Shown here: one piece after another, positions 7,201 through 13,131 of the stretch
Layout: each line of letters starts with the position of its first letter
Position numbering within the stretch: the stretch's first letter is position 1
DNA from: Natronohydrobacter sp.
Lineage (GTDB): Bacteria; Pseudomonadota; Alphaproteobacteria; Rhodobacterales; Rhodobacteraceae
Assembly (NCBI GenBank): GCA_007116445.1
Contig: SKIM01000028.1
Span: 1-14,270 of the forward strand
Length of the DNA: 14,270 bases
Direction: 5' to 3'
Translations under genes and position numbers: made by a program
The notes under the pieces: generated by a model
What the model saw: the letters and a program-made list of their open reading frames with translations, nothing else
What the model was told of the DNA's origin: nothing
Database searches by the model: none

Positions 7201-7458
7201 TTATTCCATGCCCAACGCAGCTTTGTAGAGCTCCAGCACCGCTTCCTCCTCGGCGATCTCGTCAGGCTTGCGTTTGCGCATCGCAATGATCTTTCGCAGC
7301 ACTTTGGTGTCGTAGCCACGCCCTTTGGCTTCGGCCATGACCTCTTTCTGTTGATCCGCGATATCCTTCTTCTCGGCTTCCAGATGCTCGAACCGCTCGA
7401 TAAACTGGCGCAATTCGTCTGCAGTGACGTTGTAAGCGTCCTGTGTGATATCACTCAT
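7201..7458 (-). CDS. gapR: GapR family (DUF2312) nucleoid-associated DNA-binding protein
   Basis: The product is 85 residues. The conserved core LRQFIERFEHLEAEKKDIAD (16-35) is the coiled-coil dimer helix. MAEAKGRGYDTKVLRKIIAM (41-60) and EEAVLELYKAALG (71-83) form the rest of the GapR domain. In Caulobacter GapR binds overtwisted, AT-rich DNA ahead of polymerases and assists topoisomerases in replication and transcription. The basic residues K45, R47, K52, R55, K56, R61, K62, R63 and K64 fit DNA contact. ATG 7458 is chosen because AAGGAG lies 6 nt upstream; the frame runs 20 codons further without conservation. The leader contains crossing inverted repeats. Divergent from the MarR gene. Family assignment is strong; function here is by homology. 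Confidence 0.93.
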   Translation of the reverse strand: MSDITQDAYNVTADELRQFIERFEHLEAEKKDIADQQKEVMAEAKGRGYDTKVLRKIIAMRKRKPDEIAEEEAVLELYKAALGME

Positions 7459-7593
7459 GCTCTGCTCCTTTTTTCTCTTGGGCCCTTGCGCGGCGCCTGC
7501 CCCGAAGCTCTTGCCCAATCACTCCCGCGCATGCAAGGGCGCAGGCGCGTCAGGCGCAGAAAGACGCAGAAAGACGCCGCAGCTATCGGCAAG

Positions 7594-7608
7594 TTGACCT
7601 TAGGTCAA
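7594..7608. promoter_or_regulatory. Perfect 15-bp palindrome, candidate operator
   Basis: TTGACCTTAGGTCAA has 7-nt arms around a single central T. It lies between divergent gapR and the MarR-type gene, 67 nt before the MarR start. On plus it sits just upstream of a possible promoter (TTGAAA 7620-7625, 16 nt, TACTGT 7642-7647). On minus its TTGACC could be the -35 box of a gapR promoter. Size and position fit a MarR-family operator; binding is inferred. Confidence 0.55.
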
Positions 7609-7674
7609 TAAATTTTCATTTGAAACGAACAGCAGGATTGATACTGTCTGCAAAACCTGACAAGCGAGGCCATC

Positions 7675-8178
7675 TTGACCCCAGTTACCCCCTGCCTGCG
7701 GAAATTCGAGAAATCGTTGCCGATCGCATTGCTGCGCTCACGCGAAGCAACCATGCGGTTGTTTAAGCCCTTCATCGACATTCACGACCTGACCATGCCG
7801 CAATGGCGGGTGATCCGGGCCTTGGCCGAGGCCGACGCGCTGGATGCAAAGACCCTGGCAGAGCGCTGTGTGATCCTGCCGCCCTCACTGACCCGGATTT
7901 TCCGCAGCCTGTCGCAGCGCGGATTGATCACACAGGTTGCCTGTGACGACGGCCGCCGCCATATGGTGCGGCTGACGCCGCAAGGCCGCGCGCTGTTTCA
8001 GCATGTCGTGGAAATCTCGGAACCGTCTTATCAGCGGCTTGCCGACGCATTCGGGCCAGACCGGCTCGATACGCTGCTCGATCTGTTGAATGAATTGCGC
8101 GACACCGTGCAGAGCATGGACGCGCTTGTCGAAGAAGACCCCGCCCCTGCAGCGCCGCGCATCGCCGCGCGCGCCTGA
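7675..8178 (+). CDS. MarR-family regulator, HpaR type
   Basis: This 167-residue cytoplasmic repressor is likely dimeric. SLPIALLRSREATMRLFKPF (14-33) and LTMPQWRVIRALAE (39-52) are characteristic of HpaR, the regulator of homoprotocatechuate degradation. The winged helix-turn-helix spans about 56-101, with recognition helix LPPSLTRIFRSLSQRGLI (68-85) and wing DDGRRHMVRLTPQGR. The C-terminal helix pairs for dimerisation, followed by an Ala/Pro tail. TTG 7675 is taken as the start because GAGG lies 5 nt upstream and the N-terminus aligns with HpaR proteins; no ATG fits. No hpa catabolic genes are in the window, so the ligand and targets may differ. It converges on the lipoprotein gene with 7 nt between stops, and a 6-bp dyad (8173-8191) spans both stop codons. 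Confidence 0.88.
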   Translation: MTPVTPCLRKFEKSLPIALLRSREATMRLFKPFIDIHDLTMPQWRVIRALAEADALDAKTLAERCVILPPSLTRIFRSLSQRGLITQVACDDGRRHMVRLTPQGRALFQHVVEISEPSYQRLADAFGPDRLDTLLDLLNELRDTVQSMDALVEEDPAPAAPRIAARA

Positions 8179-8185
8179 CGCGCGA

Positions 8186-8554
8186 TCAGGCCGGGCAGGC
8201 GGCGACGCGATCGGCAGTGACCACAACAAGCCGCGCGCGTTCGCGCCGCAACTCGGCCAGACGCGCTTCTTCAGCAGCTGGCAGCACATTGGTCCGCGTC
8301 GCGCGTTGACCCGGTGTGTGAGTGGTGCAAAACAACACTGGTTCACGCGGCCATGCGCAGATATTGAGCACCGTGCGCGGCTCTGTAGCTTGGGTCACGC
8401 GAAACCCACGCGCCAGCGCCTCTTCGCTTTCGGCAATCTGCGCATCGAGCGCCCGCAGCTCGGCTTGCGCAGCCCGCAGGCAGTTTTGCTGTGCACAGCC
8501 TGACAGTGTCAGCACAGACAGCACCAAGGCGGCGCTTCGAAGCACCGGACGCAT
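8186..8554 (-). CDS. Small cysteine-rich lipoprotein of unknown function
   Basis: The product is 122 residues. The signal peptide MRPVLRSAALVLSVLTLSGC ends in lipobox LSGC with the lipidated cysteine at position 20; the next residues AQQ give no inner-membrane retention signal, so an outer-membrane lipoprotein is likely. The mature part has a helical charged stretch (28-50), a middle with ICAWPREPVLFC (C66, C76), a second charged helix (93-112) and a C-terminal C120. With C25 this gives four possible disulfide cysteines. ATG 8554 is preferred over the adjacent ATG 8557 because AGG lies 5 nt before it. The start is 34 nt after the regA stop on the same strand, so it could be the last gene of a senC-regA operon. 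I recognise no characterised family. Confidence 0.75.
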   Translation of the reverse strand: MRPVLRSAALVLSVLTLSGCAQQNCLRAAQAELRALDAQIAESEEALARGFRVTQATEPRTVLNICAWPREPVLFCTTHTPGQRATRTNVLPAAEEARLAELRRERARLVVVTADRVAACPA

Positions 8555-8588
8555 CATGACCTGGGGCCGGATAATGAACGCCCGGCAC

Positions 8589-9152
8589 TCATCTGGGTGA
8601 GCGCTTAGCGAGGATCCGCTGCAGCGTGCGGCGATGCATCGACAAGCGGCGCGCTGTCTCGGACACATTGCGGTCGCATTGTTCATAGACGCGCTGGATA
8701 TGTTCCCAGCGTACGCGATCTGCCGACATCGGATTTTCGGGCGGCTCTGGCAGCGCATCCTCCGAGCGAGACAACAGCGCACGCACCACATCTTCGGCAT
8801 CGGCAGGTTTCGAGATGTAATCCGTCGCCCCGATCTTGACCGCCGCGACCGCCGTGGCGATTGCCCCATAGCCCGTCAGCACAACGATCCGCGCGTCTTC
8901 CCGCACCGCGCGCAGGGCTTCGACGACATCGAGCCCATTGCCATCTTCCAGCCGCAGATCGACCACGGCATAGGCAGGCGGGCGGGCCTTGGCGATGGCC
9001 ATTCCAGCCACCACGGAGCCCGCCGTTTCGACCGCAAAGCCACGCTTTTCCATCGCCCGCGCGAGGCGCTTGAGAAATACTTCATCATCATCGACCAGAA
9101 GCAGCGATGCATCCGGGCCGAGGTCAAGGTCAGTCACAGGGTCTGTCGTCAT
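8589..9152 (-). CDS. regA: Global redox response regulator RegA (PrrA/ActR)
   Basis: The product is 187 residues, close to the usual length of about 184. The receiver domain (about 15-128) has the acidic pocket DDDE (21-24), phospho-acceptor Asp65 in YAVVDLRLEDGNGL, Thr93 in VLTGYG and Lys115 in SKP. A proline linker (PEPPENP) leads to a Fis-type helix-turn-helix (about 146-182) with NVSETARRLSMHRRTLQRIL, almost invariant in RegA/PrrA/ActR. Phosphorylated RegA activates or represses photosynthesis, respiration, nitrogen and carbon fixation and hydrogenase genes. ATG 9152 begins the conserved protein; an in-frame start at 9179 adds nine residues. It lies 65 nt downstream of senC, and TTGACC (minus strand of 9200-9205) with TACTTG 17 nt later could be its own promoter. 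Intact. Confidence 0.97.
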   Translation of the reverse strand: MTTDPVTDLDLGPDASLLLVDDDEVFLKRLARAMEKRGFAVETAGSVVAGMAIAKARPPAYAVVDLRLEDGNGLDVVEALRAVREDARIVVLTGYGAIATAVAAVKIGATDYISKPADAEDVVRALLSRSEDALPEPPENPMSADRVRWEHIQRVYEQCDRNVSETARRLSMHRRTLQRILAKRSPR

Positions 9153-9176
9153 TTTTGCGCTCTTGTTGCTGCTTAA

Positions 9177-9205
9177 CAAGTAGAGCGCGGCGGGGCACAG
9201 GTCAA
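9177..9205 (-). promoter_or_regulatory. Candidate internal promoter for regA
   Basis: Read on minus, TTGACC (9205-9200) is followed after 17 nt by TACTTG (9182-9177). The -35 matches 5 of 6 consensus bases, the -10 is weak. A short dyad CTTGTT/AACAAG (9162-9180) overlaps the -10. This would let regA be expressed without senC. Confidence 0.35.
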
Positions 9206-9217
9206 TTTCCGTTTCGC

Positions 9218-9838
9218 TCAGGCATTCTGGATGAAACAGGCCAGCGTGTCGGCAACCTGCTCGGGGGACTGATCGCGGCGGATGATGTCGACAAAGCCAT
9301 GCCCGGGCAGCAGGAAATAGCTGAAGGTCGAATGATCGATCAGGAAGAACTCGTCATCCGTATCCTGACGCGCGAAATAGACGCGATAGGCCCGCGCCGC
9401 ATCGCGCAGCTGCGCCTCAGAACCGGTCAGACCAATCATGTCGGGATGCATGAAGCGCACAAATTCTGCCAGCGCTTCCTGGGTGTCGCGCTCGTGATCA
9501 ACCGAAATGAAAACCGGTGTGACCTCCATGCCGCGCTCTGCCAGGATATCAACGGCCTGTGCGTTGCGCGCCGTGTCCAGCGGGCAGACATCCGGGCAGA
9601 AGGTGTAGCCGAAATAGATCAGTGTCGGACGCTGTGCAAAATCGGCATCGGTCATGATCTCGCCATGGTGATTGACAAGTTCGAAGGGGCCACCAATGGC
9701 CCCGGCGCCGCCGGTGATGGACGTGCCGCGACATTGTGCGAAATCGCCCGAAGACGCGCTGCTGAACATCATGTATCCCAGCCCTCCCAGCAGCGCTGCG
9801 ATGAAGCCCAGAGCCAGAACAGAATACAGCCGAATCAT
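9218..9838 (-). CDS. senC: Sco1/SenC/PrrC family copper-binding thioredoxin-fold protein
   Basis: The product is 206 residues. A single N-terminal membrane anchor (about 4-25) precedes a periplasmic thioredoxin-like domain. The copper ligands are present: Cys81 and Cys85 in FCPDVCP and His169 in DHSTF. Additional cysteines are C36 and C201. Sco proteins deliver copper or reduce cysteines for the CuA or CuB site of cytochrome oxidases. In Rhodobacter, PrrC/SenC also influences RegB/PrrB signalling and photosynthesis gene expression, with the oxidase as the presumed source of the inhibitory signal. ATG 9838 starts the anchor with GGGA about 8 nt upstream; the long upstream frame overlaps divergent regB and is not real. 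The gene is divergent from regB (132 bp between starts) and followed by regA, the classical order. Confidence 0.95.
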   Translation of the reverse strand: MIRLYSVLALGFIAALLGGLGYMMFSSASSGDFAQCRGTSITGGAGAIGGPFELVNHHGEIMTDADFAQRPTLIYFGYTFCPDVCPLDTARNAQAVDILAERGMEVTPVFISVDHERDTQEALAEFVRFMHPDMIGLTGSEAQLRDAARAYRVYFARQDTDDEFFLIDHSTFSYFLLPGHGFVDIIRRDQSPEQVADTLACFIQNA

Positions 9839-9932
9839 TCTCGAATTCCCAGTTATGCGCAAGTCCCCTTGATGCCTGATGGCTCGCGCCCTAACAATCC
9901 CGTATAGCGCAACTGTGACAAGACGCCCCGGT

Positions 9933-9949
9933 TTGCGCGCAAGCGTCGC
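9933..9949. promoter_or_regulatory. Palindrome and possible RegA-type site before regB
   Basis: The 10-bp palindrome TTGCGCGCAA (9933-9942) overlaps GCGCG-N5-GTCGC (9935-9949). The latter differs by one base from a GCGNC...GNCGC RegA/PrrA-type site. It sits 22-38 nt before the regB ATG, within its likely leader or promoter. Short and GC-rich, so chance is possible. Confidence 0.25.
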
Positions 9950-9970
9950 ATGCTGCGCAGGGACGATACC

Positions 9971-11359
9971 ATGACTGCACCTGCCTTTGGCGAGATTTCG
10001 CAGGACCATCGCGGCGACTGGGTTCGGCTGCGCACCATGACCTATGTGCGGTTGCTGGCACTGATCGGGCAAGCCGGGGCTGTGTTGGTCGCGCAGTTCT
10101 ATTTCGGGCTGCAATACGAAGTCACGTTGGTCTGGCTGGTCATGGGTGCGGCGGGGCTGTCGATCCTGTCCTCGTTCTTTCTGTTTCCGCAAACCAAGCG
10201 CTTGTCGGAAACCGAGGCGTTTCTCACCTTTCTTTTCGATATCGCACTGCTGGTCTGCCTGCTCTATCTGACCGGCGGGATCACCAACCCGTTCAGCTTG
10301 CTGATCCTTGCGCCCATTGCGGTTTCAGCCATGGCCCTGAAACCACGTTCGACGCTGATCCTGTCCGTGATCGCGATTGCGCTCGTGACGCTGATCACGC
10401 TGAATTATCAGCCGCTGCGCTTTGATGACGGCACCGCGCTTGTCGTGCCGCCGCTCTTTGCCTTCGGCTTCTGGGCGGCGATTGTCATCGGCATCCTGTT
10501 TCAGGCTTTTTATGCGCATCGCGTGGCGGCTGAGGGCACGTCGCTGGCCAATGCGCTTCTGGCCGCCCAGATGGCGTTGTCGCGCGAGCAGAAACTGACT
10601 GATCTGGGCGGAGTTGTCGCGGCCACGGCGCATGAGCTGGGCACGCCGCTGGCAACCATAAAGCTGATCGCATCGGAACTGGTGACGGAATTGCGTGACC
10701 AGCCCGAACTGGCAGAGGACGCGATGATCCTGTCGCAACAGGCCGATCGCTGCCGCGATATCCTGCGCTCGATGGGGCGCGCGGGCAAGGAGGACACGCA
10801 TCTGCGCCGCGCGCCGATCGAGGCGGTCTTGATGGAAGCAGCCGAGCCGCATCTGGAGCGGGGCAAGCGCGTGCACTTTCAGGCCCTGCCCGGCACTGGC
10901 GGCATGACCGACCAGCCGATGATCGAGCGCCGCCCCGAAATCATCCACGGGTTGCGCAACCTGATCCAGAACGCAGTCGATTTCGCCCGCGCTGAGGTCT
11001 GGATCGAAGCGCGCTGGACGGACAGGCATCTGAGCATCCGGATCCTCGATGACGGGCCGGGTTTCGCGCCGCAGATCATCGGCGCCATCGGGGAGCCCTT
11101 CATCCGCAACCGGCGCGAAAACAGCCGCGCGCGGCAGCGGCCGAATTATGAAGGGATGGGGCTGGGCCTGTTCATCGCCAAGACCCTGCTGGAGCGCTCC
11201 GGGGCCGTGCTCGATTTCGTCAATGCTGACCCTGCCGCGCAGGACATGGCCCATGGGGGGCGGGCCACGGGCGCACAGATCACGCTGATCTGGTCCTTGC
11301 CGCGTATCGCGGTCGATCCGCTGACACCTTTGGCAGAAAACACGCCCATCCAGCCCTGA
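9971..11359 (+). CDS. regB: Redox sensor histidine kinase RegB (PrrB/ActS)
   Basis: The product is 462 residues, the size of PrrB/RegB. Six membrane helices span about 25-185, with the quinone-site motif GGITNPF (102-108) in the periplasmic loop between the third and fourth. The H-box carries His221 in TAHELGTPLATIK, which autophosphorylates. Cys261 in QQADRCRDILRSMG corresponds to the redox-active cysteine (Cys265 in R. capsulatus). The kinase core has an N-box with N330 and N334, DDGPGF (360-365) and EGMGLGLFIAKTLLERSGA (394-412). Low oxygen or a reduced quinone pool activates the kinase, which phosphorylates RegA. ATG 9971 has AGGGA 7 nt upstream; an ATG at 9950 is in frame but precedes that site. 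All sensing residues are kept, so function should be canonical. No terminator is evident after it. Confidence 0.97.
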   Translation: MTAPAFGEISQDHRGDWVRLRTMTYVRLLALIGQAGAVLVAQFYFGLQYEVTLVWLVMGAAGLSILSSFFLFPQTKRLSETEAFLTFLFDIALLVCLLYLTGGITNPFSLLILAPIAVSAMALKPRSTLILSVIAIALVTLITLNYQPLRFDDGTALVVPPLFAFGFWAAIVIGILFQAFYAHRVAAEGTSLANALLAAQMALSREQKLTDLGGVVAATAHELGTPLATIKLIASELVTELRDQPELAEDAMILSQQADRCRDILRSMGRAGKEDTHLRRAPIEAVLMEAAEPHLERGKRVHFQALPGTGGMTDQPMIERRPEIIHGLRNLIQNAVDFARAEVWIEARWTDRHLSIRILDDGPGFAPQIIGAIGEPFIRNRRENSRARQRPNYEGMGLGLFIAKTLLERSGAVLDFVNADPAAQDMAHGGRATGAQITLIWSLPRIAVDPLTPLAENTPIQP

Positions 11360-11385
11360 GATTGCCGCACAAGCGCAAAGGTGAA

Positions 11386-11413
11386 TGGACAAACCCTGTC
11401 GCTTTGCTATCCT
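11386..11413 (+). promoter_or_regulatory. Candidate promoter for the 94-residue protein / GST pair
   Basis: TGGACA (11386-11391) and TATCCT (11408-11413) are separated by 16 nt, each one or two bases from consensus. Initiation near 11420 gives a leader of about 24 nt. It lies between the regB stop and the next start, so the pair may be independent of regB. Confidence 0.45.
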
Positions 11414-11443
11414 TCGGATCAAGCGTGATGGAAGGATGAGACT

Positions 11444-11728
11444 ATGGCTCTGCCGCTTGCCCCACTGGCCGCGATGGCTGCGAAATACGGTGCTGTCGCT
11501 TTGGCAGGCTATGCCCTGGCGCGTCAGATTCAACCCGGCCGGACCGATCAGACCGTCGAAGACGCGCTCGATGAGCTGGATGACGGGCTGAGCGTGCATC
11601 GCCCGCGCGACCGCGAACAGATCAATGGCGCGCTGCGCTTTCGCAGGGTCGTGCGCCTTGGCACAGAGGGACCGGGCATCGAAATCGACGCGACCGCGCT
11701 GGGACGGTTTCGGTTTCGCAGATTATGA
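11444..11728 (+). CDS. Small protein of unknown function, coupled to a GST
   Basis: The product is 94 residues. The N-terminal 26 are Ala-rich and hydrophobic (LAPLAAMAAKYGAVALAGYA), suggesting a membrane anchor or membrane-lying helix without a cleavage site. An acidic segment follows (EDALDELDDG), then a C-terminal part with IEIDATALGRFRFRRL that looks like a small beta structure ending in basic residues. ATG 11444 is preceded by AAGGA about 9 nt upstream. Its stop overlaps the GST start as ATGA, so the two are translated together. I recall similar unnamed proteins in Rhodobacteraceae but know no function. A real gene is supported by the overlap, binding site and candidate promoter. Confidence 0.7.
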   Translation: MALPLAPLAAMAAKYGAVALAGYALARQIQPGRTDQTVEDALDELDDGLSVHRPRDREQINGALRFRRVVRLGTEGPGIEIDATALGRFRFRRL

Positions 11729-12348
11729 CCAGCCTGACGCTGTTTCACAGCCACAACTCGCCCTATGTCCGCAAGGTCATGGTGCTGGCGCATGAGGCGG
11801 GTTTGGCTGGCGACATCACGCTGGTCGAAAACGCGTCGGGCAATCCGCTCGATCCCGGTGCGATCCCGGTTGCGGCCAACCCGCTGGGCAAGATCCCGGT
11901 GCTGCTGCGCAGCGATGGCAGCGCGCTTTATGACAGCCGGGTGATCTGCCAATATCTGGATGCACGCGCGCAATCGGGCCTCTATCCGAACGGGCCGCGC
12001 AAATGGGACGCTCTGGTGCTGGAAGCAACGGCCGACGGGATGCTCGATGCGGCGCTGCTGATGGTCTATGAGCATCGCTTGCGTCCCGACGCGCTGCAAT
12101 TTCCCGCCTATATCGACGGGCAATGGTCCAAGATCGCCCGCAGCCTCGATCTGATCGAGGATCGCTGGATGGCCTATCTGGCCGGGCCGCTATGCATCGG
12201 TCAGATTGCGCTGGCCTGCGCGCTGGGCTATCTCGACCTGCGCCATGCTGCGCAGGACTGGCGGCAGGGGCGCCCCGCGCTGACAGCATGGCAGATACGG
12301 ATCGCCGCGCGCGAAAGTCTGCGGGTGACAGCGCCGCCGGAGGCATGA
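11725..12348 (+). CDS. Glutathione S-transferase family protein
   Basis: The product is 207 residues, the standard GST length. The N-terminal thioredoxin domain (1-80) includes LFHSHNSPYVRKVMV with Ser12 as likely glutathione-activating residue, NPLGKIPVL with cis-Pro58 and LYDSRVICQYLD, in which D70-S71 bind the gamma-glutamyl group. The all-helical C-terminal domain (about 90-200) has the N-capping region IGQIALACALGYLDLRH in place of the usual T-x-A-D-I. GSTs conjugate glutathione to electrophiles or act as peroxidases; the substrate cannot be read from sequence. The start overlaps the previous stop (ATGA). The next gene, petA, begins about 205 nt downstream with its own candidate promoter. 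Confidence 0.9.
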   Translation: MTSLTLFHSHNSPYVRKVMVLAHEAGLAGDITLVENASGNPLDPGAIPVAANPLGKIPVLLRSDGSALYDSRVICQYLDARAQSGLYPNGPRKWDALVLEATADGMLDAALLMVYEHRLRPDALQFPAYIDGQWSKIARSLDLIEDRWMAYLAGPLCIGQIALACALGYLDLRHAAQDWRQGRPALTAWQIRIAARESLRVTAPPEA

Positions 12349-12446
12349 GCGATTTTGTTTGCGCTGACAGCGCCGCGCTGCTCGCGATGCGTTCAAAACA
12401 TGCGGAAAATCCCTCTGCCTGCGACACTCTAACCCGGATTCGCTGC

Positions 12447-12475
12447 TAGACGTGTTGGGCTTTCCCGGCTACATA
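12447..12475 (+). promoter_or_regulatory. Candidate promoter for the petAB(C) operon
   Basis: TAGACG (12447-12452), 17 nt, then TACATA (12470-12475). Initiation near 12482 gives a leader of about 72 nt. In that leader CTTTCAT (12495-12501) can pair with ATGAAAG (12536-12542), whose end touches the GGGAG binding site. Both are by-eye calls. Confidence 0.4.
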
Positions 12476-12553
12476 GCGAAGCGTGAGGCGGCATCTTTCA
12501 TGCGGCCAAAGCACATATTGCAGCCACGTACCCATATGAAAGGGAGAATGCTC

Positions 12554-13117
12554 GTGTCCCATTCCGATGACAACGACGCCACCCGCCGGGACTTCATCTA
12601 TTATGCCACAGCCGGGGCCGGTGTCGTTGTGACCGGCGCGGCAGTCTGGCCGCTGGTCCATCAGATGAATCCCACAGCCGATGTTCAGGCCCTGTCTTCG
12701 ATCTTTGTCGATGTTGGCGGTCTGGAGCCGGGCGGTCAGGTAACGGTGAACTTTCTTGGCAAACCGGTCTTTCTGCGCCGTCGGACCCAGGAAGAGATTG
12801 ATGCGGCACGCGCGGTGCCGGCCTCGGAGCTCAGCATTGACCGCGACTCGCGCAATCCCAACAAGCCGGGGACGGATGCGTCAGATGAAAACCGCACGCT
12901 GGACGATGCTGGGGAGTGGTTGGTCATGATCGGCGTCTGCACCCATCTGGGTTGCGTGCCGCTGGGCAATGGTGCTGGCGATTTCGATGCATGGTTCTGC
13001 CCCTGCCACGGCTCGCATTACGACACGGCCGGGCGGATCCGTCGCGGGCCGGCACCGGAAAACATGCACATTCCGGTGGCGCGCTTCGTCGATGAAACCA
13101 CAGTTCAGCTGGGCTAA
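12554..13117 (+). CDS. petA: Rieske iron-sulfur subunit of cytochrome bc1 complex
   Basis: The product is 187 residues, the same length as R. sphaeroides PetA. The N-terminal Tat-like TRRDF (10-14) and hydrophobic anchor (about 17-36) are uncleaved in this family, and tether a periplasmic [2Fe-2S] domain by the flexible hinge near 38-50. Cluster ligands are Cys129 and His131 (CTHLGC) and Cys149 and His152 (CPCHGSH), with Cys134 and Cys151 forming the stabilising disulfide. The subunit takes electrons from quinol at the Qo site and passes them to cytochrome c1. GTG 12554 is preferred because GGGAG lies 7 nt upstream and it gives the exact family N-terminus; the ATG at 12548 is too close to that site. 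petB follows after 14 nt. Intact. Confidence 0.97.
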   Translation: MSHSDDNDATRRDFIYYATAGAGVVVTGAAVWPLVHQMNPTADVQALSSIFVDVGGLEPGGQVTVNFLGKPVFLRRRTQEEIDAARAVPASELSIDRDSRNPNKPGTDASDENRTLDDAGEWLVMIGVCTHLGCVPLGNGAGDFDAWFCPCHGSHYDTAGRIRRGPAPENMHIPVARFVDETTVQLG

Positions 13118-13131
13118 GGGAGAAAGAACTT

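Noticed and set aside
7556..7575. Two tandem copies of GCAGAAAGAC
   Set aside because: Only two 10-bp copies in an intergenic region; too little to call a functional repeat.
7594..7608. FNR/FnrL box reading of the palindrome
   Set aside because: FNR-type sites need TTGAT-N4-ATCAA. This has TTGAC/GTCAA with 5 nt between, so spacing and bases are wrong.
6952..7611. 219-codon frame on plus covering the gap after 6884 and gapR antisense
   Set aside because: Proline/arginine-rich with no homology feel, and it overlaps the clear gapR gene on the other strand.
8173..8191. Dyad GCCTGA-N7-TCAGGC as a bidirectional terminator
   Set aside because: It spans the two convergent stop codons, but a 6-bp stem without T-runs is probably a consequence of facing TGA codons.
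10325..11599. 424-codon open frame on minus, antisense to regB
   Set aside because: It is a shadow of the well-conserved kinase; no binding site or recognisable domain, and the same low-complexity pattern as other antisense frames.
12452..12553. Longer petA start at 12452
   Set aside because: The extra 34 residues do not resemble Rieske N-termini, and the GTG at 12554 has a proper binding site and gives exactly 187 residues.
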